A stretch of DNA of 64,000 nucleotides from Mesocentrotus franciscanus (lineage: Eukaryota; Echinodermata; Echinoidea; Camarodonta; Strongylocentrotidae). Under the pieces are notes generated by a model, which saw only the letters and a program-made list of their open reading frames with translations, searched no databases and had not been told where the DNA came from. The position numbers were made by a program, and so were the translations under genes. Positions 14,723-25,195 of this stretch are shown here, piece by piece (position 1 is the first letter of the stretch; every line of letters begins with the position of its first letter). Location of the stretch: assembly GCA_037976565.1 (NCBI GenBank), contig CP137685.1:21154032-21218031 (forward strand), given 5' to 3'.

Positions 14723-16544
14723 CATATATCTGCTTTAATTCAATTTTTTCAAAAATATACCATTTTACACATATGTTTGATTTCTACAAGCTACCCTTTT
14801 TTTTTTTTTACTACACCAGCAATATTGCATGGGCATCACTTACATGATATGATGTTCCTATCTATTTCTCTACTGATGTGCATCATAACTTATATTTTAT
14901 AATAATACTGGCATGAGAATCTAACCTATTGCTGTTCATATCCACTTCTAAAATGCATTCATCAATATGTGGAAAGCTTTTGCATTTCACTGAAATATAT
15001 GCACATCTATTATTTAATGTCTTATCGTCTCTCCCACCAAATACACTTTTCTTTTCTTTTTTCTTTTTGCTACCATAATTTCATTTCCAATATTTCTCCA
15101 TAATGATGCATTCAAATTTTAACCAATTAGTAATGAGATAAAAGATAATCTCACATCATGCAGGAATGAGGGGGCCATTTGCATAATAAACAGTTATCTT
15201 GTTTTGGTATTTTGAGAACTAGCCTTTAGCTTAAAAGAGAAGCATCCTAACATATGTAAATGATATTAATAGAAGATTAAGCTTATAGAAGATTGTATTA
15301 CCAATAAGTCCTTTCACTTAAAAAAGAAAAGAAAATAACAAATGAAAGAATTGGTAAATGATATAAACAGGCAATACTTTAGACATATTAGATATCGTGT
15401 TCTCAAAAACCCTTCCCCCTTAAAAGGGAAACCCCTAATGTAATAGATTACATTTTAATGGAAATGAGTTTACCTAATGGCAAGTTTCCTGACAGCCCCT
15501 ATACCGGTATTGAAGTATTGAGGAATTTAAGTGGAAAAACAAAGTACTGACGTCAGATACGACAAGCTAAAAATGTCACTGACCTTACGTACAAATATGT
15601 ATTCTAATTCATGCATGCTTCTACGGCAATGGTCAAGTTGCCAGAAGCTCACCCTACATAGCAACAACTAATGCATTTAACATGCATGCTGACAAAATAA
15701 ATAAATGAAATCATAATGGCTAAATGCAATGTTTCGTTACTAGGGGCCTCTGGTGTTAAATAAGCATCCATAAACTGGAAAGTATTTGTGAACTGCTCTA
15801 TCGTTGTTGTTATTTTAGTTCTAATGGCGCGTATCATTCGGTTGCGAATATTTTACACCGTCTATTGTTTCATCAAACAGCCTTCCACCCACACACAGCT
15901 ATAAAATGATAACATCAAGAGATGTAACTGATATGAGTGGGCAACAAGGGCGAGATCTCATGGGAAATCAATTATCAAATACCCTGCCTTTTTGAAAAGG
16001 GAATTTCCCAAACAGATAATAAGTTCATGAAAAACCAACTACAGGGTATTGAATCCTATAATCTAATGGATCAATGATTTATCAAATAGCCTGTCTTCCT
16101 AACAGGGAATTCCGTAACAGATGTAATGAATATGAAATGACAACAACAAACTTTTATATAAAACTGTGTTTCTACAAGGTATGTTTGAAATACTTGACCC
16201 AAATTCTTTTTTTTCCCTTTAAAGCCCCACTGCACTACTTGGTCCCTCTATATAGAAAACAATGCCTAAGCGGTGCCCGTTGGTCCCCCATGATCCTCTT
16301 TTTCTTATATTAATTAATAGCTGAGTTGATGAGATAACCACATGTCAGTGACCAGCAGGGTGGTCTAATCCCTCCTGGCCAAACTAGTGCAGACGGGCTT
16401 TAACTCATATATGAGCTAGTCCAAGACTTTCATACACTATTGCTGATATGAAAAGCCCTCTCTTTATTAAATGCAATAAAGAAAACCAACCCTTGGTGTT
16501 GATTTTAATTTTGCGTTCAGATGAATCTGACTTTTTACTATACC

Positions 16545-17109
16545 TGGGGGGTGTTTCACAAAGACTAAGATCGACTTTAAGTTGGACTAAAGTATAACAG
16601 GCCGTTTGTGCCATTGTTTGCTTCTCACCATTATGATCTTTAGATAATATTTTTTCCTTCAATAATGAATTATCAAAAAATGTAAGTTTTGTAGATTTTT
16701 TACCATGATTTGTACGTCCCTTGAGAGACCAATGCCAGTAAATGATGAGAGAAAACAATGGCATGAACGGCCTGCTATACTTAAGTCCAACTTAAAGTCG
16801 ATCTTAGTCTTTGTGAAACACCCCCCAAAGATCCTAAGTTGAACTTATCTCTAAGTTGGACTTAACAATTATGGAAAGCCATTAGCATCTATGAAAATAT
16901 TTTGTAAAAGTTATTTTAAAAGGCATAAAATGTTGATTCAAATCATTCATATTTTCTGTTATCAAGGAGATTTCATGTTCTTGCTGTGGAAAAATACTTG
17001 AATTTTAGCTTTTAAATAAATTTTATTTTAAAGCTACAAATGGCTCTCCATAATTTTTAAGTCCAACTTAGAGTTAAGTTTGACTTAGGATCTTTGTGAA
17101 ACACCCCCC
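16545..17109. mobile_element. Nested pair of GGGGGGTGTTTCACAAAG elements
   Basis: An inner element (16545-16826) has ends GGGGGGTGTTTCACAAAGAC and GTCTTTGTGAAACACCCCCC. It is followed at once by AAAGATCCTAAGTTGAAC, whose partner TTAGGATCTTTGTGAAACAC closes at 17109. The second element therefore lacks a separate left end and appears to share it with the first, as if one inserted into the terminal repeat of the other. Confidence 0.85.
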
Positions 17110-17429
17110 TAGTCTGGTTCGTTGGATTATTACATGAGATATGGGATATCACTATATCATCCTAAATAATCACATTTTCTAGATCAATAACCTTAGGTGT
17201 ATGAAATGAAGATTTCTAATCAAACCAGAATTTTATCTAATATATTGCTCTTTAAAATGAAGAGCAGTCTATTAATTGATTGCTGTTACATGTATACCTG
17301 TCTTCTCTCTGAATACTTACAACTCTGTAGGTCCATAATCCCTGAGAACCATTATTCTGGTCAGTAATGGAAGTATTGAAAATGAGCTTTGAATTTCAAT
17401 TTAAAAAAAAAATCAAATAAGGCCAGCAG

Positions 17430-17577
17430 GGCCCCTGTCTTATAAAGAATTGCGATTGATTTGAATCAATTGCAACTTGAAATTAATCGCAACTCCTATC
17501 TCTTCAGTACACAGTTGCGATTAATTCTAAGTTGAAATTGATTTCAATCGATCGTAACTCTATATATCACAGGGACC
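17430..17577. mobile_element. Foldback element with ATCGATTG-rich arms
   Basis: Arms GCCCCTGTCTTATAAAGAAT and ATATATCACAGGGACC flank paired blocks such as GCGATTGATTTGAATCAATT and GAAATTGATTTCAATCGATC. About 148 bp, no ORF. Confidence 0.8.
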
Positions 17578-17847
17578 AGTGAGGTTAAATGTTACTTAGA
17601 TTTCTGCTAATAAGGAGGAGGGGGGGGGGTAGAATTATCAATGCATGCAAAAATAATTTCACTTAATAGGATTTGCTATTACCCTATTCTTGCCACCCAA
17701 ATGATTTTAGCCTGATCTTGATACACAACCTTCAAGGACGATTTTCAGACAGTTTAAAAGAAATCAATTACACAGAGTCTCGGGTTACCTTTGCGGTGGA
17801 GAAGAAAAAAGAGCAGAGCTTAATAAATAAAGTATATCTCCTGATTG

Positions 17848-18015
17848 TACATCACACGCTCCAGCAACTATTACTCTGTGGTTGATTTCTTTATACATTA
17901 ATTGCGAGGACCCAACCTTAAACCTATTTTACCACTACGCCTAACCTTAGACTCAACTCTACCCTAAAGCCCTGACCATGTATCTTTGCTGAAATAGAGC
18001 TTGGGGCAAATGTTG
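17848..18015. repeat. Repeat with degenerate CCCTAA-like core, copy 1
   Basis: ACGCTCCAGCAACTATTACT at one end, GCTTGGGGCAAATGTTGGAT at the other, and a core of degenerate CCTAACC/ACCCTAAA/CCAACC hexamers. Most decayed of three related copies. Confidence 0.65.
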
Positions 18016-18826
18016 GATCACCTATCTCCCACCCTCACAACATGCGAGTACAATGCATAATAGTCTTTAATAATATGTTATGATATTACTGAAGTATGAG
18101 CAATGACATTTAATACCGAATACATAGCTGGCTGTCAATCTGTCAAAGGAAAAATCATGTTACATACAGTGTCCCTTAGTATCTGCTGTGAAGGGAAAAA
18201 AATAAAACATAATAATAGATTTGATAACAAAGCCATTTTGAATCATACATGTAATGATTTTCATGCAGTTTGACTGTAATATCAGCACCCTAGTATATAT
18301 AAAAAAGAAGAAAAAGAAGAAAATAAAGAAGAAAACAAAGTATAATTCCATGCTTTTAGAGGTGTATTACACATAGTTTAGCATCAAGGATATTAACTCT
18401 GATATATATACATGTTTACATGATAAAATAGTTGTATAAATGTCATATAACACAAGGATATCCATATGAACACTGCATAAGTGTCCAACAATCTAGCAGC
18501 AAAATTCTAGAATGACATACATAATGTCAACAATGCATGAATAGTTTATATTTGGCTTTACAAAAAGAAAGAAATTTAAGTGACAAGGCTTATAATAAGA
18601 TTCTGTCCATAAAAGCTACAGGGGCAAGTTTATAATAAGACCTTAAAACAATTTAAACAATTATGAAATAAGAGTAACTCCTCTAAATATGAAGACAACT
18701 TAGATGTTAGATATGAGAATTTTCCCCTTTTTATACACACAGCCTATCTTTCCAATAAAAAACCCGAATGCTACATGAAGTAATTAAAAAAAAGAGAAGA
18801 TGTTTGAGGAATAAAGAAAGGCCCAA

Positions 18827-19321
18827 TATCTCCCTTGCCACTGCAACAAATCAAAGACTTTACTTGGATTTTTTTTTTTTTTAAATAAAGTTTTTGTAAA
18901 GTTCACAAATCCACCTTGCCACTGCAAAAAATCAAAGGGTTTTGGGTGTGGTTCACGGGTAAGGAATTAATTCCTTGAAGTGCTAGAGCGCTGTAATGGC
19001 AGCTAGGCTAAAGCCGGGGTAATAATAAATGCGCCTCGGAATAGAATTTCTAGATAGACGGCGCTATAGAAATGCCTATAATTATTATTATTATTAAGGA
19101 AGGACCTGAAATCTACCTTACCATCCCAAGAATCCAAAGATTTTTCTTGGATTAAAAATAATTTTAAAAAAAGCTCCATTATTTACCTTGCCACCGCAAC
19201 AACTCAAAGACTTTGGGGTTGGTTAAAGGGTAAAGAAGGACCCTGTATCTACCCTGCAACTGCAAATCACAATAAAATTGTTGGGGTTGTTTAGGGAGGT
19301 TACGAAGGACTCGGTAATTAC
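18827..19321 (-). repeat. ~67 bp tandem array repeating the exon D donor region
   Basis: Starting at the exon D donor, five further units repeat a segment of roughly 67 bp whose start resembles GCAGTGGCAAGGTAGAT and whose end resembles CCAAAGTCTTTGAT. The G of the GT dinucleotide lies at 19321 (true donor), 19252, 19186, 19116 and 18914; in the last unit, near 18833, GT has become GG. Spacings are 69, 66, 70 and 202. The 202 becomes 67 once an inserted SINE with its 5 bp target duplication is subtracted. This shows that the donor itself is part of the tandem unit. Confidence 0.85.
18966..19095 (+). mobile_element. SINE 3'-type fragment inserted in donor array
   Basis: The sequence contains the TAATGGCAGCTAGGCTAAAG and CCGGGGTAATAATAA blocks shared with 9645-9868 and ends in an ATT-rich tail. 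AAGGA is present on both sides (18961-18965 and 19096-19100) and is a likely 5 bp target-site duplication. It splits one unit of the tandem array. Confidence 0.75.
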
Positions 19322-19477
19322 CTCGCTGTTGGAGCGCATGGCGAAGAGGTTGGCCATGATCGAAGAGAATCCGGGCGCGAGACAGCTCTGAGCGATAAAG
19401 CCCAGCTTGAGCTCCGCGATACAGATCACGTCGTCTCCCTCGCGCCAGTTCCAGCTGGGGATGTTGAGGAGATGGGC
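19322..19477 (-). CDS. KCNMA1: BK potassium channel, RCK1 exon D
   Basis: Fourth visible Slo1/BK exon, 52 codons, phase 0 at both ends (acceptor ATGCAG, donor GTAATT). It starts [20 protein letters not shown] and continues through the [16 protein letters not shown] block to AMRSNSE. This is one of the most conserved BK stretches; the APGF-type variant resembles invertebrate Slo. Residues equivalent to Met513 and Arg514, both implicated in RCK1 calcium sensing, are kept. The last three residues (NSE) do not match the FIK/FKT seen after MRS in vertebrate and insect BK. The residues equivalent to Ser533 and Glu535 belong to a later exon that I could not find in the remaining 19.3 kb. A ~67 bp tandem array repeating the donor region follows directly. 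The exact 3' boundary is slightly less certain than the rest. Confidence 0.95.
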
Positions 19478-20589
19478 CTGCATGACGGCAACAAGAAGAA
19501 ATGGAAAAAGATAAGATTGCAGGTTCGCATCAATGGAAATGGTCATCTTTACAAAGAAGTCACCCATTTATAATGATTTACATTTAAAACAAGAATTAAT
19601 GTACATATAGGACAGAATGTTCAAGTTCCTCCCCACCCCAAATTCTAAAGTGACAATGGTTCGTAATTCATCTGCATTGTGGCCAGCAATTTGGCTATAG
19701 CTTCATTCAATGTTGATGGCATATTTCTTTGAGTGGATCATTTATGGTTCATTTATGTGTACTTAAGGTATTACACGCCAGACTGGAATTAGATGGGCAG
19801 AGGCACAAGCCATATGACCCCCGCCCCTCCTCTTTAAATCCGTAACTGCTTGATAGGAAGGGCCCCACAATACTATGTAGAGTAAACAGACTCTGATGGG
19901 TCTACATTGCTATGATAACTAAAAAGAAATCAAGATAAAATCTATCATGATCACAAGGATGGCATCATCGTTGGTGCATTCTGGGGTAGCTTTGGACCAG
20001 AATACCATGCGCATTAGACAGAGGACCCAGTCAGGATGGAATCCCTCTATTCAAAAGAAATGGCCTTCCTTTGTCAAAAACTGATATTTAATAAATGATT
20101 ATAATCATTAATTATGTTTACACTTGTCACATTTACATTGGTTTATTATTGGTTGCTAATTATAATTCTACTTTAAATTGTATGGTTGGTTTAAACTATT
20201 GAATAGACTCATCAATCAGAATCACATTTGTATCAAACTGTTATTCTTTCATTGTATTTTTTATGGATTGAATTGTAATGAATATGTTTTCTTTCACACC
20301 ATATAGTTAAACACAGAATAAATGTACTTTAAACAGAGGTACTGTCAAAATATCATCAAGCCCACAAAACAATTATCCTGATATATTCCACATATCTAAG
20401 CTTACTCAATCCTTCATATGTCAAAAATAATCCGCTCAATGCAGCTGGATAATAAATGCAATATCGTGGTAATTCATTTTGAACACACAAAACCATATTC
20501 CTATGGAGCTACATGTAAAGTGTCATTTGTTTTATAGGAATTTGCTGGTTTGTGGTATGTCTCCGCGTTCCAGATTCTGCCTCTTTCCA

Positions 20590-20740
20590 AGGCCCTGTTT
20601 CATTACATGTTTTCATCAATAACAAATGCCAAAATTGTACAACCAGTTTGCTCTCAGCCAATCAAATGCAAGGATTTCAGTAGCTTACAACAATAACTGT
20701 AACTTGTCATGGATAACAAATTTTTATAAAACAGGGGCCA
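20590..20740. mobile_element. GGGCCCGTTTCATAAA-type foldback element
   Basis: Same family as 10875-11023: GGCCCTGTTTCATTACATG at the left, TTATAAAACAGGGGCC at the right, interior GCTCTCAGCCAATCAAATGC. It lies in the intron between BK exons C and D. Confidence 0.87.
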
Positions 20741-21105
20741 GATCCTACATGTACCCTACATAGGAAATGGTATCTTCTGGTTAAATATGTTGAAGTATTG
20801 TTTATAAACCTGTTTTAGTAAAAAGTCTCAGAGCCTTGTTTAGAAATGCTGCAATAAAACATTTTAATTTTTTTTATTATAATGGTGTGTAATACGCTTG
20901 ACATTTCTGTATCTTATCACACAGAGCTACAGTGTATAAGTGACTAGGTGTAAGATTTTTGTTGTGCACAGTTGCCATTCATTTACATGTTTTAAAAAGA
21001 CACAGAACAAGCCATAAGATATAGTCCTTGACAGATTTCCCCATGCTGCTAGACCTCATAACAATTACATCCCTATCAATGAAATGGAAGACTCTGTTTT
21101 AAGTT

Positions 21106-21183
21106 GTTGTGGTATTGCATAAGCTGTACAATGACCCTGATATGGGGGTGATAGTTTTTGACGGAGATGACCCTTGTAATGTT
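21106..21183 (-). pseudogene. 26-codon echo copy of BK exon C 3' half
   Basis: Located 109 bp past the exon C donor, this copy repeats the last 26 full codons before the final Lys of exon C. By eye it has three synonymous codon changes and one replacement (Met to Thr, ATG to ACA). The donor is destroyed: exon C ends CACAACAAG|GTAAAG whereas the copy reads CACAACAACTTAAAAC. Downstream intron sequence is recognisably related but much more diverged than the coding part. Confidence 0.9.
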
Positions 21184-21212
21184 CCCTTATGCCCCCTCAT
21201 TCAAACCCCACC

Positions 21213-21254
21213 CCAATGACTCTGATATGGGGGTGATCGTTCTTAATTGACCCC
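21213..21254 (-). pseudogene. Short echo fragment of BK exon C
   Basis: A ~40 bp fragment between exon C and the longer copy that repeats the ATCACCCCCATATCAG core with flanking matches on both sides. It has lost the reading frame by a small deletion. It is offset about 100 bp from exon C and 85 bp from the longer copy. Confidence 0.8.
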
Positions 21255-21288
21255 ATCCATATAAATCAAATGGAACAGTCTACTTTAC

Positions 21289-21441
21289 CTTGTTGTGGTA
21301 TTGCATAAGCTGTACAATGACCCTGATATGGGGGTGATAGTTCTTGACAGAGATGACCCTCATGATGTTGGCTGCATCCTCTGCATCTGGGTCAGGGCAG
21401 TACTTGTCACACAGAACCAGACACCCATCTGCATCTTTCAT
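21289..21441 (-). CDS. KCNMA1: BK potassium channel, RCK1 exon C
   Basis: Third visible Slo1/BK exon, exactly 51 codons and phase 0 at both ends (acceptor CAACAG, donor GTAAAG). The product starts [20 protein letters not shown] and ends in MQYHNK. It matches the BK RCK1 segment holding the [29 protein letters not shown] signature, including the Asp equivalent to human Asp434, a residue known from a gain-of-function epilepsy allele. Met at the first codon is an internal residue, not a start. The exon sits about 1.8 kb from exon D and 2.3 kb from exon B. Immediately downstream, inside the intron, are a 26-codon copy of its 3' half and a shorter one. Identification is very secure. Confidence 0.96.
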
Positions 21442-21984
21442 CTGTTGGAAACACATATAGGGAATTACACAGGTATACTGCAGTGTAAAAAATAATTTCT
21501 GTTTGTGGGAGCTCTTTTAGGGTTTGGTGTTGTGTAGGTGCGTTTTTCTCACAGTGATATTAGAATATTTTATGGTATTTACCAAAGCTCCTGTCAATTT
21601 ACCAGAGTACCTTTGGAGCTTTCGAGAGCTAAATCTCTCATTGCTCTTGTCTACCTTTTTGCTGGTATATTGCACATATTAAGATTCTAGGCTTCTGATT
21701 GGTCAAAACTGGAAAAAGCAGTTGCAAATACAGGGCAGTAGTTAAAACTAATGACCGGGAGATAGCTCTTTCGCACATACAAAGCATAGGTAAATGCAAT
21801 ATAGGCGTATCAAGTTAACACTGGAAACAAGAATTGAATGTATAAAAATGATAGCCCTCAATGATCTCAAAGAGCGAACAGTTTTGAGATCATCTTGGGA
21901 GCAATAGATTTAGTTATATACCTCACTTTAGAAATCTAGCCATCTGATTGGTCGAAATTGGAGTCGTGATTTTAGCCATGCCCC

Positions 21985-22064
21985 GCCTACCAGTCAATAG
22001 TCTTTTAAAAAGTGCCCTCATACCCGCCTACCAGTCAATAGTCTTTTGTAGAGTGCCCTCATAC
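21985..22064. repeat. 41 bp direct duplication
   Basis: CCGCCTACCAGTCAATAGTC and AGTGCCCTCATAC occur twice in tandem with a few substitutions. Confidence 0.9.
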
Positions 22065-23509
22065 TGCGATCCCCATTGGTTTACGTGTTAAAATTGTCTT
22101 TGTGTGAGTGCGGACACCATACAGTGCTTTTTGTCTGCAATTCCCAAATGATTGAAACTTTCAGTCATTTTTCCAGCGAAGATTAACAGACAGTGCCTCA
22201 GATTTTCTGTGATGTTTTAACCAATCTTTACTCAAGAAAAGGATAAGGTAAGAATTCTTGGTAGATTTTTGTGTCAATTCGGTATATAAAAGAGATATCG
22301 ACTGCTTTAATATTCGATAAAAACAGCCAGTCCTCTCGTAGCAGTCGATATATCTATACTATTACCCCCAAAGCAGTCAATATGTATTACCAAGTTCATG
22401 TACTGTATTTATCACTAGTATCCTGCACATTTTCAATGTTCCATTCAAATACAGTCAAACTTGTCTATTAACACCACCCAAGGGAAACAAGAAAGCTGGC
22501 CACTGTAGACAGGTGGCCTCCCTAGGCATGTTCTACAATAAACGTTACTTTCTAGAGGGTGACAGACAGGTGACCTTTATATAGAGGTGGCCGCTAAGAC
22601 AGGTTTAACTGTATTTCAAACATCTTCTATTCTGTCTTTGAATCATGCCAAACCCAATAGAGCTGAAGACACAAAGCCCAGAGCAAATGTGGCAGGAGCA
22701 TTCATGTATGTAAGGTTACCACATTATATAACTAACTCTCTTACCAAAATACAATCTTTTGATTTCTTAAGTCTCTCCATTTATTCAATTCCTACTTGAT
22801 ATTTTCTTTTGTATGCTCAACTTTTTATTTTAATTTGCTATTCAACAAAAACATTAAAATATTTTCTTTTCTACTAGACTGAACAACTCCCCCCACATGT
22901 CACAACACTACTGGTCTATCCTTGCCCTTTCATCACTCCAATGTTTAAACAAATAAATAAAAAAAGGCATTCGTGTCTCAACCTTTTCTCAGCCAAGGCA
23001 CGCAAGAATAAAACGTTTTCCTAGACTTCCATTAGAAATGCACGCCAGGATGTACATCAATGCAAATCAATTTACAAATGTCTTTGAATGTGCAGTCAAG
23101 CAAATGTTCAAAACACGAATTACTTGCATGGCTTGCATGAGCAAACATTCTTATGTAAGCATTACTTGTTCTCAGGGAAAACATGCCTTGACTTTTTTGT
23201 GGGTGAATGTGCAGAGGTAACACCCCCTCTGTATCTACAAGGCACAAAGTGCACTGCAATACTACATAAAAGGAGAAGCTTGGTACTCTCTGCTTTTAGT
23301 TTTGCATATTTTCATATTTTGTTCTGTTTTCTGTATAAACAGAGCCCTAAAATTTTACTTTAGACCCCTCCTCCCTCCTGCTTCCCAGATATCAAACTGT
23401 AAACAAGAGCCTGGTGCACGCAGACCCTGTTCTGGTGGACCCTCATTTTTGCCTCTGGATCCTGGATGATAGAACATGTTAGTGTGAAGATCTGTTATAT
23501 GAATCACCA

Positions 23510-23657
23510 GGGACCCGTTTCACAAAGCCTTTTTTCAAAGACAAATGACAAAAATCAGTGACAAATCTGCTGATAACCAACCAGAAGCGAGGATTTCACT
23601 AGCTTATAACCAAAACTGTCATTTGTCACTGATGACAAGTTTTGTGAAATGGGGCCC
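23510..23657. mobile_element. GGGCCCGTTTCATAAA-type foldback element next to BK exon B
   Basis: Ends GGGACCCGTTTCACAAAGCC and TTTTGTGAAATGGGGCCC. The interior has GACAAATGACAAAAATCAGT paired with a right-arm counterpart, and CTGATAACCAACCAGAAGCG. It ends about 75 bp from the exon B donor. Confidence 0.87.
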
Positions 23658-23733
23658 AGATTGCATCAATGCCCTTCTTGCTCGCAGAAGAAGGGCTTTT
23701 TTTTCTTCCGTATTTGAATTGATAATTTCTTAC

Positions 23734-23839
23734 CTTGACTCTCTCTAGATCCACTGAATTGAGGACCGATCCTTGGAAGTATTGAAGTTGGGTGAAATGC
23801 CTCTTGAACAGAGCTTGCAGTTCTAGGTCTGGGACAGCA
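23734..23839 (-). CDS. KCNMA1: BK potassium channel, RCK1 exon B
   Basis: Second visible exon of the Slo1/BK gene, 106 bp. One base completes the exon A junction codon, followed by 35 codons that begin [20 protein letters not shown] and end in LERVK. The vertebrate family has a clear counterpart ([20 protein letters not shown]...). The acceptor is ATTTCAG and the donor is GTAAGA; the exon ends on a codon boundary. The notable residue is Gln (codon CAA) at mammalian position 399, where other BK channels I know have Glu. Glu399 with Glu374 helps form the cytosolic low-affinity magnesium site, so this channel may have altered magnesium gating. Gln397 is kept. A 148 bp foldback element starts about 75 bp past the donor. 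Confidence 0.96.
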
Positions 23840-24678
23840 CTGAAATTAAAACAAAGAGGAAGATGAAAAGATTAAAGAATGATTTACTAATTCATTCATT
23901 TTTAAAAAATTTTTTACCAGGAGGACTATAAACAGACATGTACATGTAGTTGCATACCAGAAAAGACCTAAAGAAAATAAAGATAGACTTGAAGTCATAT
24001 GATTCAATTGATTGAGTATATATATATAAATAACAAATCATTTTGTATTTAATTATGTACAGAAGAACAATTAATTGGACAATTTTATAAACAACACTCT
24101 CTAAGTGAGCCATAGCACAATAATAAAATCCAATAATCAGCAATGATGAATGAATAATTAAAGCTGAAAATGATCTTTTGAAGATGTGAACACACTTCAG
24201 CTGCTACATTAAACTAAACAGTAAGTCCCTGATTCCCCCCAAAGGAGAAAAAGGGGGAAAAGGGGGGAAGGGATGGCACATTGGGACATAATCCCAATGC
24301 TTGACACTATCTGTCACAAATGGAATATTACATTCTACTTCAAAGATGATAGGGTTTACTTAGACACAGAGACATCAATGATATTACTCAGAATATATAC
24401 ATATTGGCAATAACAAAATTCTGACTTATATATACGTCAAATTGTTTGTTTTGAAAACAGGGAACATTTCCTGGGTCGCAATAGATATCACCCACTGTGC
24501 ATAGACTGCAAGATCTTGTACACTGTGCATACAGCATAATCAGTGTAAGTGATCTTTTGAAGATATGAACGTACCCAAGTTCATCAAATACATTGAGCGG
24601 ACAATAGGCAGAACCTATTTTACAGATGATCGTTAAATGTTTGTTTAACCCCTTTTAGAGGTGTTGGACAGTAATCCT

Positions 24679-25195
24679 GAAGAAGAAGAAGAGGAAGTAG
24701 GAGAAGTAGGAGAAGTAGGAGAAGGAGGAGAGGGAGAAGGAGAAGAAGAAGAAGAAGAAGGAGAATGAGAAGAAGAATGAGAAGAAGACGGGGGAGGAGA
24801 GGGAGAAGGAGAAGAAGGAGAAGGAGAAGAAGAAGAAGGAAAAGGAGAGGGAGAAGGAGAAGGAGAATGAGAAGAAGAAGAAGAAGAAGAAGAAGAAGAA
24901 GAAGAAGAAAAAAGGAGAGGGAGAAGGAGAAGAAAAAGAAGAAGGAGGAGAAGGAGGAGAAGGAAAAGGAGGAGAAGAAGAAGAAAGAGAAGGAGAAGGA
25001 AGAGAAGGAAGAGGAGAAGAGAAGAAGAAGAAGAAGAAGAAGAAGAAGAAGAAGAAGAAGAAGAAGAAAAAGGAGAAGGAAGAAAAAGAAGAAGGAGAAG
25101 GAAGAGGAGAAGGAAGAGGAGAAGGAAGAGGAGGAGAAGAAGAAGAAGAAGAAGAAGAAGAAGAAGAAGAAGAAGAAGAAGAAGAAGAAAAAAAA
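24679..25195. repeat. (GAA)n/(GGA)n purine tract, ~515 bp
   Basis: Almost uninterrupted purines on the plus strand (GAA with GGA and AAA variants). The BK transcript would carry the pyrimidine-rich UUC/CUU strand. Lysine/arginine-rich ORFs here are artefacts. Confidence 0.97.

Larger units (their letters stand above)
19478..21288 (-). other. BK intron between exons C and D
   Basis: 1.8 kb intron with good GT (GTAAAG) and AG (ATGCAG) ends. It contains the two exon C echoes near its 5' end, a 151 bp foldback element at 20590-20740 and otherwise AT-rich unremarkable sequence. Confidence 0.9.
21442..23733 (-). other. BK intron between exons B and C
   Basis: 2.3 kb intron. Besides a foldback element at 23510-23657 and a 41 bp direct duplication near 21985-22064, it holds a dispersed-repeat-like stretch at about 22450-22620 with GACAGGTGGCC-type motifs. 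A similar motif set occurs near 29215-29300. I see no coding exon; the overlapping ORFs at 23032-23363 are not convincing. Confidence 0.85.
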
